A stretch of DNA of 64,000 bases from Gracilariopsis chorda (taxonomy: Eukaryota; Rhodophyta; Florideophyceae; Gracilariales; Gracilariaceae): the NCBI GenBank assembly GCA_003194525.1, contig NBIV01000001.1, positions 1,240,001-1,304,000 on the forward strand, in the 5' to 3' direction. Made by a program: the position numbers and the translations under genes. The notes below the pieces were generated by a model. The model was given only the letters and a program-made list of their open reading frames with translations, had not been told where the DNA came from and made no database searches. Below, one piece after another: positions 29,601-40,025 of the stretch; positions within the stretch are counted from its first letter, which is position 1; each line of letters begins with the position of its first letter.

Positions 29601-30284
29601 TCATTCAGCAGATTCCATACTGGAGCTGCGATTCATGGTACGCAAAGGGTGCTTAGCAAGGTTCTGTTCGAAAGTGTGAATAACCCGTGCCACTGAACCG
29701 TCTTCATCGCGAACCTGAGGCACATCAATGGAGACCAAGCTCGAGGCAACAGCGTGCTGTAAAGACTGATTTGCCATTGCAGCAGCGCCAGCAGTGCCCG
29801 CTCCAAACACAGCAGCCGGTGCAGCAGGCGCCCATCCACCAACTGCAGCAGCGAACAAACCGCAAGTCAAAGCGCCTGCCGCGGCGTAATTGGTCGGATG
29901 ATCGACTCCCGCAGTGAAGCCTGAATTGCCGATGGCCAGAGCGGTGGCTGAGAACACAGACACGAACACACCTATGCGAGAACCAGTGAGTATGCTCTCA
30001 CGGACGAAGAAGACAGCAGTACGGTGCTGTATCGAGTTGGTAGGAACAGGGCTTGGGATGGATTTGTTCCTGGCTTGCAGCAGACCTCGGTAGCCACCGA
30101 AAAGCATACCACCTAATAAACCGTATGTAGTTTGAGAGCACCATATCCGGAGCGATTCTGGGGCCTCGGGAGGTGTTTCGCCTGGTTCTACGCGACGGAA
30201 AGCGTCTCTAATGGAGGATATTCGGCTTGTTTGCTGTGCCTCAGTGACCTGCGAGGTTGCACTGTTATTGGCTGTGGAGGACAT
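29601..30284 (-). CDS. TIMMDC1/Tim17-like mitochondrial inner-membrane protein
   Basis: 227 residues from the ATG at 30284. After a polar N-terminus (~50 residues) come Gly/Ala-rich hydrophobic segments: YGLLGGMLFGGYRGLLQAR, then RESILTGSRIGVFVSVFSATA, then YAAAGALTCGLFAAAVGGW and a further Ala-rich helix, four in all. The layout and the GxxxG-type helices resemble the Tim17/22/23 superfamily, and the ARN...R...RxGVFVSVF...AGALTCGLF pattern is closest to TIMMDC1, an assembly factor for the membrane arm of complex I. The C-terminus is polar and ends in Ser/Glu. It could instead be a divergent Tim17 family carrier of unknown role. It is divergent from the lysyl-tRNA synthetase gene with 345 bases between starts. 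Confidence 0.6.
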   Translation of the reverse strand: MSSTANNSATSQVTEAQQTSRISSIRDAFRRVEPGETPPEAPESLRIWCSQTTYGLLGGMLFGGYRGLLQARNKSIPSPVPTNSIQHRTAVFFVRESILTGSRIGVFVSVFSATALAIGNSGFTAGVDHPTNYAAAGALTCGLFAAAVGGWAPAAPAAVFGAGTAGAAAMANQSLQHAVASSLVSIDVPQVRDEDGSVARVIHTFEQNLAKHPLRTMNRSSSMESAE

Positions 30285-30629
30285 GTTTCCCAGTGGAACG
30301 AGGAGCTTCCCCCCTTGCGGATGAGAATCGATTGCGTTGGGCTAAACGCTCTGCTTCCAAGACTTTGCGTCCGCAGTGGAAATGTGCGTGAGCAGCTGCA
30401 TCGTATCATCGCTGTCTTGTTCCCATTCTTCAGGTTGGGACGGCTGTTCTCTCAAGGCGTGACACGTGGCATACGGTTTTGGGCCCGGTCTGTGATTGGC
30501 CGATGGGCGCACGACGTGCAGCACCATGTCAGGGACTACCGTCGGTGGACCAGCTCACCGCACTCACCTTCGTTGTAAGGGAGCAAACGCTGGCCTTTGT
30601 CGAAGAAGCCTTCACAAAGATAACCACCT
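30285..30629. promoter_or_regulatory. Divergent promoter (Tim17-like / KARS)
   Basis: 345 bases between the two starts. No repeat, TATA box or long pyrimidine tract is evident. Confidence 0.4.
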
Positions 30630-32480
30630 ATGAGAACGACAGATATCGCACAGATCACCACCGGCATCAACAAAATGGACGCGGAAAGCCAGCCTACAGC
30701 TCAAGTCCAAGTCCCGCAACTACCAATTCCCCCAGCATTACAAAAGGCTATCGACGATGCCGCCGCCGCCGCTGCCGAGGAGGGCCTCAGCAAGAATGAA
30801 CTGAAACGGAGACAGAAGGCGCACCGCAAGGCAGTTGAGGCAGCCGAGAAAGCCGTCGCTAAGGCACAGAAGGCCGCTATGAACCCCAAGAAGCAGTATG
30901 ATCCGAACGCCGCCGCTCTGAATGACTCCGGTGAAAACCTAGACCCATCTCAGTATATTGCAAATCGCAAGGCGGCTGTGCGCACTTTGAAGGAAGCGGG
31001 ACAGAATCCGTACCCGCATAAATTCCAAGTGTCAATGACTATTCCGGAGTTCATTGAAAAGTACGCGCACGCTGTTGAGCCTGGGCAGCAATTAGAACAG
31101 CCTGTCGTCTCATTAGCAGGACGAATCTACTCTAAGAGGGCTGCTGGCACCCGTCTTGTATTCTACGACTTGCGCGGTGATGGCTTCAAAGTACAAATTA
31201 TTGCCGACGCCAAAAAGGGCGGATCAACTTTCTTGGACGACCATGCCAAATTAAGACGGGGTGATATTGTTGGAGTGAAGGGCTGTGCGGGTAAGTCTCG
31301 CAAGGGCGAGTTCAGCATTTTTGCTAATGAAGTTGTATTGCTATCATACTGCCTGCACATGCTTCCGAAGCTTGAACAAGGCTTAGCAGATAACGAAGTA
31401 CGATTCAGACAGAGATATCTGGATCTCATTGTTAATCAGAACAACCGCGATATCTTTGTTCGCCGAAGTAAGATCATTAAGTTCGTCAGGCGCTTCTTGG
31501 ATGACCGTGGCTTTCTTGAGGTGGAAACTCCTATGATGAGTGCAATTCCTGGTGGTGCCACGGCTAAGCCCTTCAAGACCTATCACGAAGACTTGAAGAC
31601 CACTATGTACATGAGAGTGGCTCCGGAACTGTACTTGAAGATGCTGGTCATTGGAGGTTTGGACAAGGTATACGAGATTGGTAGGAACTTCAGAAATGAA
31701 TCTATCGACCTTACTCACAATCCAGAGTTTACAGCCTGTGAATTCTATGCAGCCTATCTGGACTACTCCGATCTCATGGAAATCACGGAAGTGATGCTTT
31801 CTTCCTTGGTGAAAGAGATAACTGGCGACTACGTCATTACGTATCATCCCGAAGGAAAGGGTGGAAGGGCTGTCCAAATCGACTTCACTCCTCCATTCAA
31901 GAGAATATCCATGGTTTCTGGGCTGGAAGAACGGCTTCGAGTGAAGCTGGATGACCCCAACTTCAGTATTCCGCGGGACTTGGAGTCCGAATCGACAAGG
32001 CAGTTTTTGGATGATCTGCACACTAAGTTCGGCGTGGAATGTGAAGAACCCCGCACAATCGCTCGATTGTTGGATTCTTTAGTTGGGGAGTACATCGAAC
32101 CGGAATGTATTAATCCAGCGTTCATTTGTGATCATCCACAGATCATGTCTCCCTTGGCAAAGTGGCATCGTTCGCTTCCAGGTATGACGGAGCGGTTTGA
32201 GCTATTTACTAATGGCAAAGAGCTTTGCAACGCTTACACTGAATTGAATGACCCCGAGGTACAACGAGAACGCTTCAGAGCAACCCAGAAAGATGTAACA
32301 TCGGGTGATGAGGAGGCAATGGTTCATGATGAAGATTTCTGTCGGTCATTAGAATATGGTTTGCCTCCTACTGCTGGCTGGGGTCTAGGAATTGATCGTC
32401 TATCTATGATGCTGACTGATAACTATTCAATCAAAGAAGTGCTTCTCTTCCCGGCGATGAAACCGAAGGGTGACCTGTAA
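30630..32480 (+). CDS. KARS1: Lysyl-tRNA synthetase, class II
   Basis: 616 residues from the ATG at 30630; the next ATG (30675) has a stronger start context (A at -3, G at +4) and may be used. A Lys/Ala-rich helix lies near residues 50-95, as in eukaryotic cytosolic enzymes. It is followed by the OB-fold anticodon-binding domain ([36 protein letters not shown]). The catalytic core has motif 1 around [18 protein letters not shown], motif 2 in [19 protein letters not shown], and motif 3 [15 protein letters not shown] near the C-terminus. It charges tRNA-Lys with lysine using ATP. There is no obvious organelle leader, so cytosolic. Length is near the human enzyme (597). Confidence 0.97.
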   Translation: MRTTDIAQITTGINKMDAESQPTAQVQVPQLPIPPALQKAIDDAAAAAAEEGLSKNELKRRQKAHRKAVEAAEKAVAKAQKAAMNPKKQYDPNAAALNDSGENLDPSQYIANRKAAVRTLKEAGQNPYPHKFQVSMTIPEFIEKYAHAVEPGQQLEQPVVSLAGRIYSKRAAGTRLVFYDLRGDGFKVQIIADAKKGGSTFLDDHAKLRRGDIVGVKGCAGKSRKGEFSIFANEVVLLSYCLHMLPKLEQGLADNEVRFRQRYLDLIVNQNNRDIFVRRSKIIKFVRRFLDDRGFLEVETPMMSAIPGGATAKPFKTYHEDLKTTMYMRVAPELYLKMLVIGGLDKVYEIGRNFRNESIDLTHNPEFTACEFYAAYLDYSDLMEITEVMLSSLVKEITGDYVITYHPEGKGGRAVQIDFTPPFKRISMVSGLEERLRVKLDDPNFSIPRDLESESTRQFLDDLHTKFGVECEEPRTIARLLDSLVGEYIEPECINPAFICDHPQIMSPLAKWHRSLPGMTERFELFTNGKELCNAYTELNDPEVQRERFRATQKDVTSGDEEAMVHDEDFCRSLEYGLPPTAGWGLGIDRLSMMLTDNYSIKEVLLFPAMKPKGDL

Positions 32481-34570
32481 ACCGAAGAAGAAGTGATGGG
32501 GGAGCACCTACAGGTTTTCTGAGAAAGTATTGCGAAGCCGCAAGGCTTTGCGTAGTGCCATTCATAAACACCGCCACAAAGTTTTGAACTGATCTTGATG
32601 TCTGTTCAACGAAATACCTATTGTTAAGGTGTACCACGGGTCATTTGCTTCGTTCTAGTTCTCGAAGCCTCCGCTGCTCCGCATAAATTCTGTTGCTGGT
32701 CATATTCGTGGATCGGAACACGGGCACACCTCGCAAGAACGGATATGTCTGTGCCCTTGCCAACAGATGGTCCGTGTTTCACGACAGGAGAGGAACGCAT
32801 TTGAGAGTATACGACAATGGCTTGGTAGGTTCTCGGCCGTGGTGAGAGAGAGAACGTTGTCGTGGATTCTACTTCGATACCAATTTAATGCAGACCCACA
32901 GTACGCAGTACATTATGGCAAGGCAATGACTCCATATGTGCACTAGGGCTTAAAACAGGAAACCACGAATCCCAACGTAGAGCAATTCGTTTACCATTCG
33001 TTGTGTGCTGACGCTCTACAACCACAGCAAAATTGTACCGCTGCAAGTTTGTCAGGATGAATGGGATATACGCCTACGGCACTTTTTCCACTTGTGACAA
33101 TCATCACAGGCTGAGTACATCCTAGTCCGCCTTCTTGCAGTGTACCTGTCTTCCTCCCTTTGAGGAAGCGGCGATCAAATCTCTCTCGGAGGCCAATAAC
33201 TACTCAGATGGAAGCCGGAGCAAATGCTGGCCTTCATTAACAGAGGAGGCTTCCTATGGTAGAAGCTTTATTGTGCTTTCCGAATATAGAACCACGGTCC
33301 GTAAACAACAACGAACATCACTGGCTTGAAGCAAATCAAAGTCACAATCAAAACATGCGAGACTGCAACCAGCTTGTATCACGTCCTGTGGGAGGCTACC
33401 AGGTGAGAGTCGGTCCCACCCACCAACACTTCGGTAGCCTAAATGTATACCTCCCTATTTGGACAATGTCATTTCTCGGAAGCAACACCTTGAATGTTAT
33501 TGCTTTCTGTGTTACACCCTATAATCTCAGAAAAGCAACACTGTGTCAAGCCAGCCCCGTACTCACCAATACATGTGAAATGAAGTAGCTTCTGACGATG
33601 CTGGGTCGCACGATACCATCACGCATTGCTCCGAGATTCGGATGCGCTCGCATTCAACGGCGCGTGGATCAATATCGAGTTCGTACCGCTCTTACATCTT
33701 GCTCCGTGAAATGGTTCATTGTCTTTTGTATCGTTGGAGAGAGTTTATTGTTTCAAAGTTTGGGAGGCTGGTGATGCGGCGACGAGATGAGCGAAGATGT
33801 CCATTTGTTATGGTGGAGCTATTCATCATGTTCTTCTCAATGTAACCCCTACCGTAGTCTTGGAAATAGAGACACGAGCTCATATAAATACACATACACA
33901 CATAACAACTTGAGATCATGATGAGGAACTTCTTGTGAGGTGATGATAGTTAGAAGAACTGCATTAAAACCTTGTGCAAGTGGGATACTGTGGCAAGTTA
34001 AGAGAATGTGGCTGACCCGCAGGAGTTCTATTCCAGAGTTGAATGACACCGATTCTTGGCCGACCCAAAGATAGTAAGAGTCTGAAATATGCCTCGTTCT
34101 AAGAAGAACCCGTCTCTTTCTAGGCGATTTTTTCTTTTCAATCAAAGAAAAACGTTTGGTGGAGATAGTCTGCTTGTGGCCACAAAGGTTGTTAGCCTTT
34201 CTTGGGAGTGAGAGGGTTTTATCACAAGAAACCACTATCAATATGCCGTAATCAGGCATACTGAACCCACAATAAAGAAGAAGAAGAAGAACGTTGAATT
34301 CAAATTATACCTAGGACTAGCAAGTGAAATGTTACCCTCAAGTCTCCTCTCGCTTGTGCATGTCGTAATGGAGAAGGGTATGGCATTCTCGTTTCCTTTT
34401 GTCCAAATGAATAGCATGTGATTTGCTCAGCGCCCCGGAGACTCGTTAAACCTGGACATACCTCGGTCCACATATGCAGCTGCCAAATCTTTGACGCACG
34501 TAGAAACGTGACGAATATTGAAACCAATGCTAGTTAACGCTCGTGAGAATCTTATCGCACCGCTTGTGAG
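32481..34570. other. Convergent gene-free interval (2.1 kb)
   Basis: Lies between the stops of KARS (plus) and the alpha-solenoid gene (minus). AT-richer, with a GAA/AAG microsatellite near 34275-34291. Short frames on both strands have no recognisable similarity. No tRNA or snRNA could be identified by eye. Confidence 0.45.
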
Positions 34571-37500
34571 TTATGGATTAGAGCCAGCTCGCCAGATCAT
34601 GGTATATCGCCCCATTAAGACGTCAGGTGAGGTTTCGCGACCTACATGCGGTATTGCGGAAAATGTCAGGTCAAAATCCGAAAGAGAACGAGAGATCCCA
34701 GACAAAGCCAGTTTCTTCTCCCCTTCCGGAAGATAGCAAAGGCGATCGTTCATCGCTCGCGACAAAGCCCTCATCTCAACGAACGGTGCATGTGTAGGAG
34801 CCTCTCTACCTGGCTCATCATTACTGGTTCCATTCTTTCTGCACCATTCGGCGATGTACTTCAGTATCTTTGGGAGCTGTCCATCCACGAAGCCATTGTG
34901 CACTAGCTCATTAAGGAACAAGATGTGTGCGGAAGTAAGAAATTGGTTGTGTGGGGTACAAAACTGAGATACACAGAACGAACAAAGCTCACCGAATAAC
35001 TGCGTCTTGAAGAAAGAATGTTGTTCGTGAACCTTTAGCTGAAGTAGAGCTCGGAATGTACTCTGTGCAGCTTGGGACAGCAAACGACTCCAGGACACAG
35101 CCGCGGCATGTAGGAGAATGAGTATTTTACGGGAGATAACATCTCGAAATGCATCCATACATCCTTTACCTCCCCGTAGGAGAGACTCAAACAAGTAGCA
35201 ACTATTCGCCATACTATTGGTCTCATCAACATCCGCTGCGCCAGGTGCTGGGGTTAACAATTTCTCCCAGGTGTGCTTGTTTGCAAGATATTTCATGTTG
35301 ATCTCTAGTTCGGGCATGAAATGGATCGTGAGGTCGTTTTTATGCATGAAAAGGTTGACTAGACACGCAATGGCTGATAGCAATAATCCTGACGATCGCA
35401 TCGTATTGGGTAGGTCTGTGAGCAGCTTGACTGCTTGAGACTCAACACCACTGTGGCGAATGAACGCGATTTTTGTATGATCATCCAGTCCTCTGAGTAA
35501 AGCGATGAGGCATCGCACGAGAGCAAGAAGGAGGTGTACTTTGGGCTTGAAAGTTAAGTGGGACATACTTTCTCTGGTGAACGAGTCACAAACAATTCGA
35601 AGTAGCGTCCAACTCTCATCATAACATGGAATAACCTCCGAGCAGCAGATTAGATCCAAAAAGCTTATTGCTAGGTCGTACCCAAGATTGGGTTTGCAGG
35701 TCCCTTCTTGCATAGACAATAGGCCTTGGCTGGGTAAAGCTTGCAGTACCTTAAAGGTAATTCCAATTGCTCCGTTATCTCGCATTGCGTTGAATAGTGC
35801 TTTGCGTCCCTCTTGCCTTTCGAACACATCGAGAAGACATTCGACAATCTCATGGCACCTCGTAGAGTTTGAGATAGCGTATATTAGGCTTTCACACGGA
35901 TCGGCGGTGTCCCTGGCAGTAATGAGTCCAGTAATGACTAGGTCAAGCTGCACGTTCTTGTTGATTGGGTTTCTGTATTTTGAGGCAACCAAATCCCAAG
36001 CATGAACGTCCAGGTCACCGTGCTTACAATGCCCTATTATAGAACGAAGAAGAATCCTGTCCGCCTCAACGTCGAAAGAGAATTCCTGAGATTGCAAGAT
36101 GATTCGCAGATTATCCTCCTGAATATCGTCGATCGGGAAACAAAGCCCATATCCAGAGCATGTGGTCAGCATTAGCCTCACAATCCGGAGTACGTCGTTG
36201 ATGTGCTTTTCACATTGGCTGCCCGGGTTACATGATGCATCCATAGAATGAAGCCTTCGGAGCAGAGCTTCGATGATCGCTTCTGGAAGACATAGGCCAT
36301 CTACACGATGTATTTGAACGGCTTTGTCCACGATAACGAACACCGGGGAGAATCCTGGTTCACATCCATCCCCTGCAATTTGAGACAACAAAGATTCCTC
36401 TGAACATAGTGATTCCAAGTCATCTGCAAGCTCAGCGCCCGGTTCTGCACTGATTCGCCACAAGTACAACGGTATGACTCCAGAAACACACTTCATAATC
36501 ACTCGAGGAGGAAAGAATCTCCAGCACCAGTTCTGAATACCGAGCCGATCCTCTACAGAACAGGATAATGTATGAAGAAAAAGGGGGTCTAAGCCATCAG
36601 TAAATATCTCTAGCACGTCCTCGATGTTCTCAGGTGCAGCGGATTTTCCTTCATGCTGAGAGGCGCATTTGTCAAAGATGATGAGTATGAGCCTACGTCC
36701 GATTGTTTGCAAATGCTCTGGAGCGGTTTTGTTATCAGCAAGTCTCCTGAACTGAACAATAGTAGATCGAATCAATGCATACACAATAGCAACTTGCTTT
36801 TCGACGAGGCATTCAACTACCCCCAGTATGGCTTGCAGCTCTTCAACAGTTGTCTTGTATCTCATCAGTACGGTGCGCAAGCACTCAGCAGCGATGGGAA
36901 GGTATTCGGTGCTCATGAGACGCATAGTGAATGCAACAAGATCTGAGATGAGACCAGAAGCAAATACGGAAGCGGGAGCAACCTTGACGGCAGCTTGAAT
37001 AACTTGGCAAAGATGTTCTGTAGCCCCTTCTGCATACTCAACGACTGAAAACACTGTCCGAAGTGCATAACACCAGTGAGGTGCTTGAACGGATGAGGCC
37101 AACAAACTGAGGGCGGGAAGAGTTTGTTTCACCAAATCAGAACGTTTGGAACGGAACGGAGGCATGGAAGCTTCACGTAAACCTTCAATGATGTACTCGA
37201 ATGTGTTTGAGAGCGTCACCTTGTTGTGGCATATTTTCAATAACTTGGTGGCTTGTTCCCGAACGATCGGATCTGAAGAAATGAAGGATGTGCACAGTAC
37301 TAGATTGAGTGACCGTGGTGTCTGCTCCAACTTGACGTCGTTTGAATACAGATGAATCGCAATCTGCAAGTATAACAGCCGGGATTTGTCGCATGGTTGG
37401 GGTGGGAGAAGTGCTTCCAACAGCGTAGGGAACGATTTCAATGCCTTAGAGGATAAAAGAGGGAGACTAAATTTCAGAATTTGTGCTGCAGACTCATACT

Positions 37501-37984
37501 TGGTGGAAACTTGACGAAGAACAGCAACCGATAACGCTTCCGCTGACGACTGCGGTATGTATGTTGACACATCTTTGTTTGACGGAGGAGAAGGTGGAAG
37601 CAAGGCGGATAGGAGCAAGATAGCTGCACTGGGTGCATTGGGACGGCAGATAGAGTCGATACAGGAGGTTATGAGAACTGCTCGAGCACCGTGTGTCGAT
37701 AGGTCCCAACTGGAGGCCAGTTGTGCACACAACGGAATGAGTTCGTGCTGCAAGTGTTCGGAGTGGAAGAGAGTGTCGGAGAGGGTTCGCAAGACGTGCA
37801 TCATAGTGGTTTCACTGAGAGTTGACGGTGAGGATATGCTGAGTGCGGAAAGAGCTGCGACTGCGGCTCGACGAAGGGTGGGCAATGCATGCGGATTTCG
37901 GAGCGTGTGCAAGGTGCAGTGCAGACATATAGACGAGGAAAGCGGAACCGGGGGAAGATGGGGGTGGCGCGTTGCGCAGGACAT
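34571..37984 (-). CDS. Large alpha-solenoid (ARM/HEAT-like) protein, unknown function
   Basis: 1,137 residues from the ATG at 37984. The sequence is almost wholly alternating amphipathic helices rich in Leu, Ser, Ala and Cys, with no low-complexity insert, typical of ARM/HEAT superhelices. Examples: TLRRAAVAALSALSI, LNLVLCTSFISSDPIVREQA (a classical HEAT-like unit) and LLLSAIACLVNLFM. I find no catalytic motif, signal peptide or membrane helix. Such proteins are usually scaffolds or transport adaptors. I cannot assign it to a named family; TTI1, rotatin-type and importin families were considered without a clear match. It is a single exon, divergent from RRN3, and shares that promoter. Confidence 0.75.
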   Translation of the reverse strand: MSCATRHPHLPPVPLSSSICLHCTLHTLRNPHALPTLRRAAVAALSALSISSPSTLSETTMMHVLRTLSDTLFHSEHLQHELIPLCAQLASSWDLSTHGARAVLITSCIDSICRPNAPSAAILLLSALLPPSPPSNKDVSTYIPQSSAEALSVAVLRQVSTKYESAAQILKFSLPLLSSKALKSFPTLLEALLPPQPCDKSRLLYLQIAIHLYSNDVKLEQTPRSLNLVLCTSFISSDPIVREQATKLLKICHNKVTLSNTFEYIIEGLREASMPPFRSKRSDLVKQTLPALSLLASSVQAPHWCYALRTVFSVVEYAEGATEHLCQVIQAAVKVAPASVFASGLISDLVAFTMRLMSTEYLPIAAECLRTVLMRYKTTVEELQAILGVVECLVEKQVAIVYALIRSTIVQFRRLADNKTAPEHLQTIGRRLILIIFDKCASQHEGKSAAPENIEDVLEIFTDGLDPLFLHTLSCSVEDRLGIQNWCWRFFPPRVIMKCVSGVIPLYLWRISAEPGAELADDLESLCSEESLLSQIAGDGCEPGFSPVFVIVDKAVQIHRVDGLCLPEAIIEALLRRLHSMDASCNPGSQCEKHINDVLRIVRLMLTTCSGYGLCFPIDDIQEDNLRIILQSQEFSFDVEADRILLRSIIGHCKHGDLDVHAWDLVASKYRNPINKNVQLDLVITGLITARDTADPCESLIYAISNSTRCHEIVECLLDVFERQEGRKALFNAMRDNGAIGITFKVLQALPSQGLLSMQEGTCKPNLGYDLAISFLDLICCSEVIPCYDESWTLLRIVCDSFTRESMSHLTFKPKVHLLLALVRCLIALLRGLDDHTKIAFIRHSGVESQAVKLLTDLPNTMRSSGLLLSAIACLVNLFMHKNDLTIHFMPELEINMKYLANKHTWEKLLTPAPGAADVDETNSMANSCYLFESLLRGGKGCMDAFRDVISRKILILLHAAAVSWSRLLSQAAQSTFRALLQLKVHEQHSFFKTQLFGELCSFCVSQFCTPHNQFLTSAHILFLNELVHNGFVDGQLPKILKYIAEWCRKNGTSNDEPGREAPTHAPFVEMRALSRAMNDRLCYLPEGEKKLALSGISRSLSDFDLTFSAIPHVGRETSPDVLMGRYTMIWRAGSNP

Positions 37985-38495
37985 GGTAGCGACGTTCACT
38001 ACTTTCGAAGAAGTGCGGAGTGGTTGCTGCACCGAGGAAACCGAGCAAGTTCATTATGATGCGACCACGGGCTGCTTCGGACGCATCACCCGTTTCGGTT
38101 GACGCGCGAAGCTGCGAAGCGCAACACGTCATCACCGACCGAAACGGCGCATAATTATACTCGGCAGCGTGCTGTACTATTGGCTGATGCAAAACCTTGC
38201 ACTTTGCATACGTGGAAGACGTGTACCACCCTCCATAGTTGTACGGCTCCACCTGCCTTTTGGCGCGAAGTGAAAGCCACCGCCGTCGATGTCGCAAACA
38301 TTCTGGGTCAGGATAGGGTGAGACTTGGGTGCGCCGCCTGTGCTACGCCGTGGGTCGAGAGAGGTGCCGTTTCATTTCGCTTTCTTCAAGCACAGCGTTG
38401 GTGGCCCTCAGCTTCTCTCACAGACCTTCGTATCCGTCTTCTTCCCAACGCGCTCACGTTCTCTTCGCACGTGTTTTCCGAGCCCTCTGCCTCGG
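37985..38495. promoter_or_regulatory. Divergent promoter (alpha-solenoid / RRN3)
   Basis: 511 bases. It contains an inverted repeat, CCGTTTCGGT at 38090-38099 and ACCGAAACGG at 38138-38147, separated by 38 bases. A moderately C/T-rich leader covers about 38380-38490 before the RRN3 start. Confidence 0.5.
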
Positions 38496-40025
38496 ATGGG
38501 AGCGGCGGTAAACGCGCTCGGCCATGTGCCGGCGCATCCAAACGCCCTTAAGATTCATGTTGCCCTCGATCAGAATGCAAACCGCAATCCTCTGGAGTTT
38601 CTCCGTCTTCTTCATGCACTATCCGGGACAAACCCCCACTCCATCACCCCCATTCTCACCGGACTCACTCACCACACGGTTAACCTCCACCTGTACCCTT
38701 CGACATCGCCGCTGCATCAGCTCACACGCGCTGCTCTCAAACTGGACTTGCATGCCATAAGCCCAACGGACAAGACGCCCAACCCCGCGCTTCAAGCCTT
38801 TGTGAGCTTCCTCACTAACTTGATCTCTGCCCATGCCGACTATATAGAACCAGTGTTTCAGATGATTGTAAAGCGCGCTTTCACAATGTCAGCAGCGCGA
38901 GACTGTCTGCTTTCAGCGATGCACTCCGTCGTGTTTTCAGCACTTCATACGCATCCCCGCGCTCGAAGTATCCTTCTTTCCACCGTACAGTCCAGCTACC
39001 CACATCCCGTGCGACCACCCGCGGAACACTTATGTTTTGCGCGTGCTACACTTCGCCTTGCAAAGGAGCCGCACCTTGTGTCTTCTCTGCTCGTGACTTT
39101 GTTTGAACGCGTTGCTGCTATTGAAGCGCTGGTGCCTCACACTGTTTTCGCGAATGATTCCAGGTCGCAACTCGGGATGGAAGCTGAGCGATTGGAAGTG
39201 GTACTTCTGGAACTGTGCAACTTTTTTGAAGAGGGTGGTAGTGTTGAAGCCGCGTTCAGCGCTTACCAAATGTTCATTGTGCCTATGGATGCCGTGCGAT
39301 ATAGTCCGTATGCGTTACTTTTCGGCGCTGCTGTGGCAAAGGACACAAGTACCTTGCACGACATTGTTGAGCGGTTATGGCAAAGTTTTCATGACCCATG
39401 CACACCGTCAAGATTGCGCGAGCGTTTTCTAGAGCACGCCGGTTCTATGGTGTTGCGGGCTAGATGCTACAATTCGGATCACGTTGTTAGATGGGTTGCT
39501 CGCCTGGCTGGTTGGTTGAATGCGTATATTGACGCTGCAAGAGGAAATGATGTCATTGATGTTGATATTCATCTATCGTTCTACACGGCGGTTGCGGTTT
39601 TGCTTCGAGTTATGACGAGACGGTGTGAAGCTTTTAAGGACGAGGAAGTGCTCAGTAATATGAGGCTTTACAGGATTGTTTCGAGCGGTATGAATCCTTT
39701 TGTTGTTTTACCAAGGGCTTTGGTTGATTCGTTCGTGGAGACGGTGATGAACACCTGTGGAGTGGACTACCGGGACGTGATAGTGGAGAGCGAGGGCGTG
39801 TTTCCGCCTAGCAGGACGCTTTATGGCTCAAAGAATGAGTTTGTGTACAGAATTGTATGTCCTGACTTTGAGTTACCGCGGTTAAGGGCTCGGCTGAACG
39901 CCCACGTTTTATGGGACGACAAGTCAAAGGCTAGCGAAAACACGGACAATCAGCGTTGCGGCGAAGCTGAAGAACAGAGAAGATTGCAACGAGAAGCAAT
40001 TGATGCTGATGTGAAAGATGACTGA
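38496..40025 (+). CDS. RRN3: RNA polymerase I initiation factor RRN3/TIF-IA
   Basis: 509 residues from the ATG at 38496; the frame is open upstream but without ATG. It is a helical HEAT-repeat protein. The order of blocks matches RRN3: MEAERLEVVLLELCNFFEE, FIVPMDAVRYSPYALLFGAA, ERLWQSFHDPCTPSRLRERF, LEHAGSMVLRARCYNSDHVV, IHLSFYTAVAVLLRVM, RLYRIVSSGMNPFVVLPRAL and the terminal FPPSRTLYGSKNEFVYRI, equivalent to FPFDPCxLKRSxxFI. RRN3 binds Pol I and bridges it to the rDNA promoter, and is the main growth-regulated step of rRNA synthesis. The acidic C-terminal tail is short, and overall length is somewhat below the human protein (651). Confidence 0.87.
   Translation: MGAAVNALGHVPAHPNALKIHVALDQNANRNPLEFLRLLHALSGTNPHSITPILTGLTHHTVNLHLYPSTSPLHQLTRAALKLDLHAISPTDKTPNPALQAFVSFLTNLISAHADYIEPVFQMIVKRAFTMSAARDCLLSAMHSVVFSALHTHPRARSILLSTVQSSYPHPVRPPAEHLCFARATLRLAKEPHLVSSLLVTLFERVAAIEALVPHTVFANDSRSQLGMEAERLEVVLLELCNFFEEGGSVEAAFSAYQMFIVPMDAVRYSPYALLFGAAVAKDTSTLHDIVERLWQSFHDPCTPSRLRERFLEHAGSMVLRARCYNSDHVVRWVARLAGWLNAYIDAARGNDVIDVDIHLSFYTAVAVLLRVMTRRCEAFKDEEVLSNMRLYRIVSSGMNPFVVLPRALVDSFVETVMNTCGVDYRDVIVESEGVFPPSRTLYGSKNEFVYRIVCPDFELPRLRARLNAHVLWDDKSKASENTDNQRCGEAEEQRRLQREAIDADVKDD

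Noticed and set aside
33849-34259. A 136-codon minus-strand frame between KARS and the alpha-solenoid gene
   Set aside because: No similarity and composition unlike the real genes; lies where 3' UTRs are expected.
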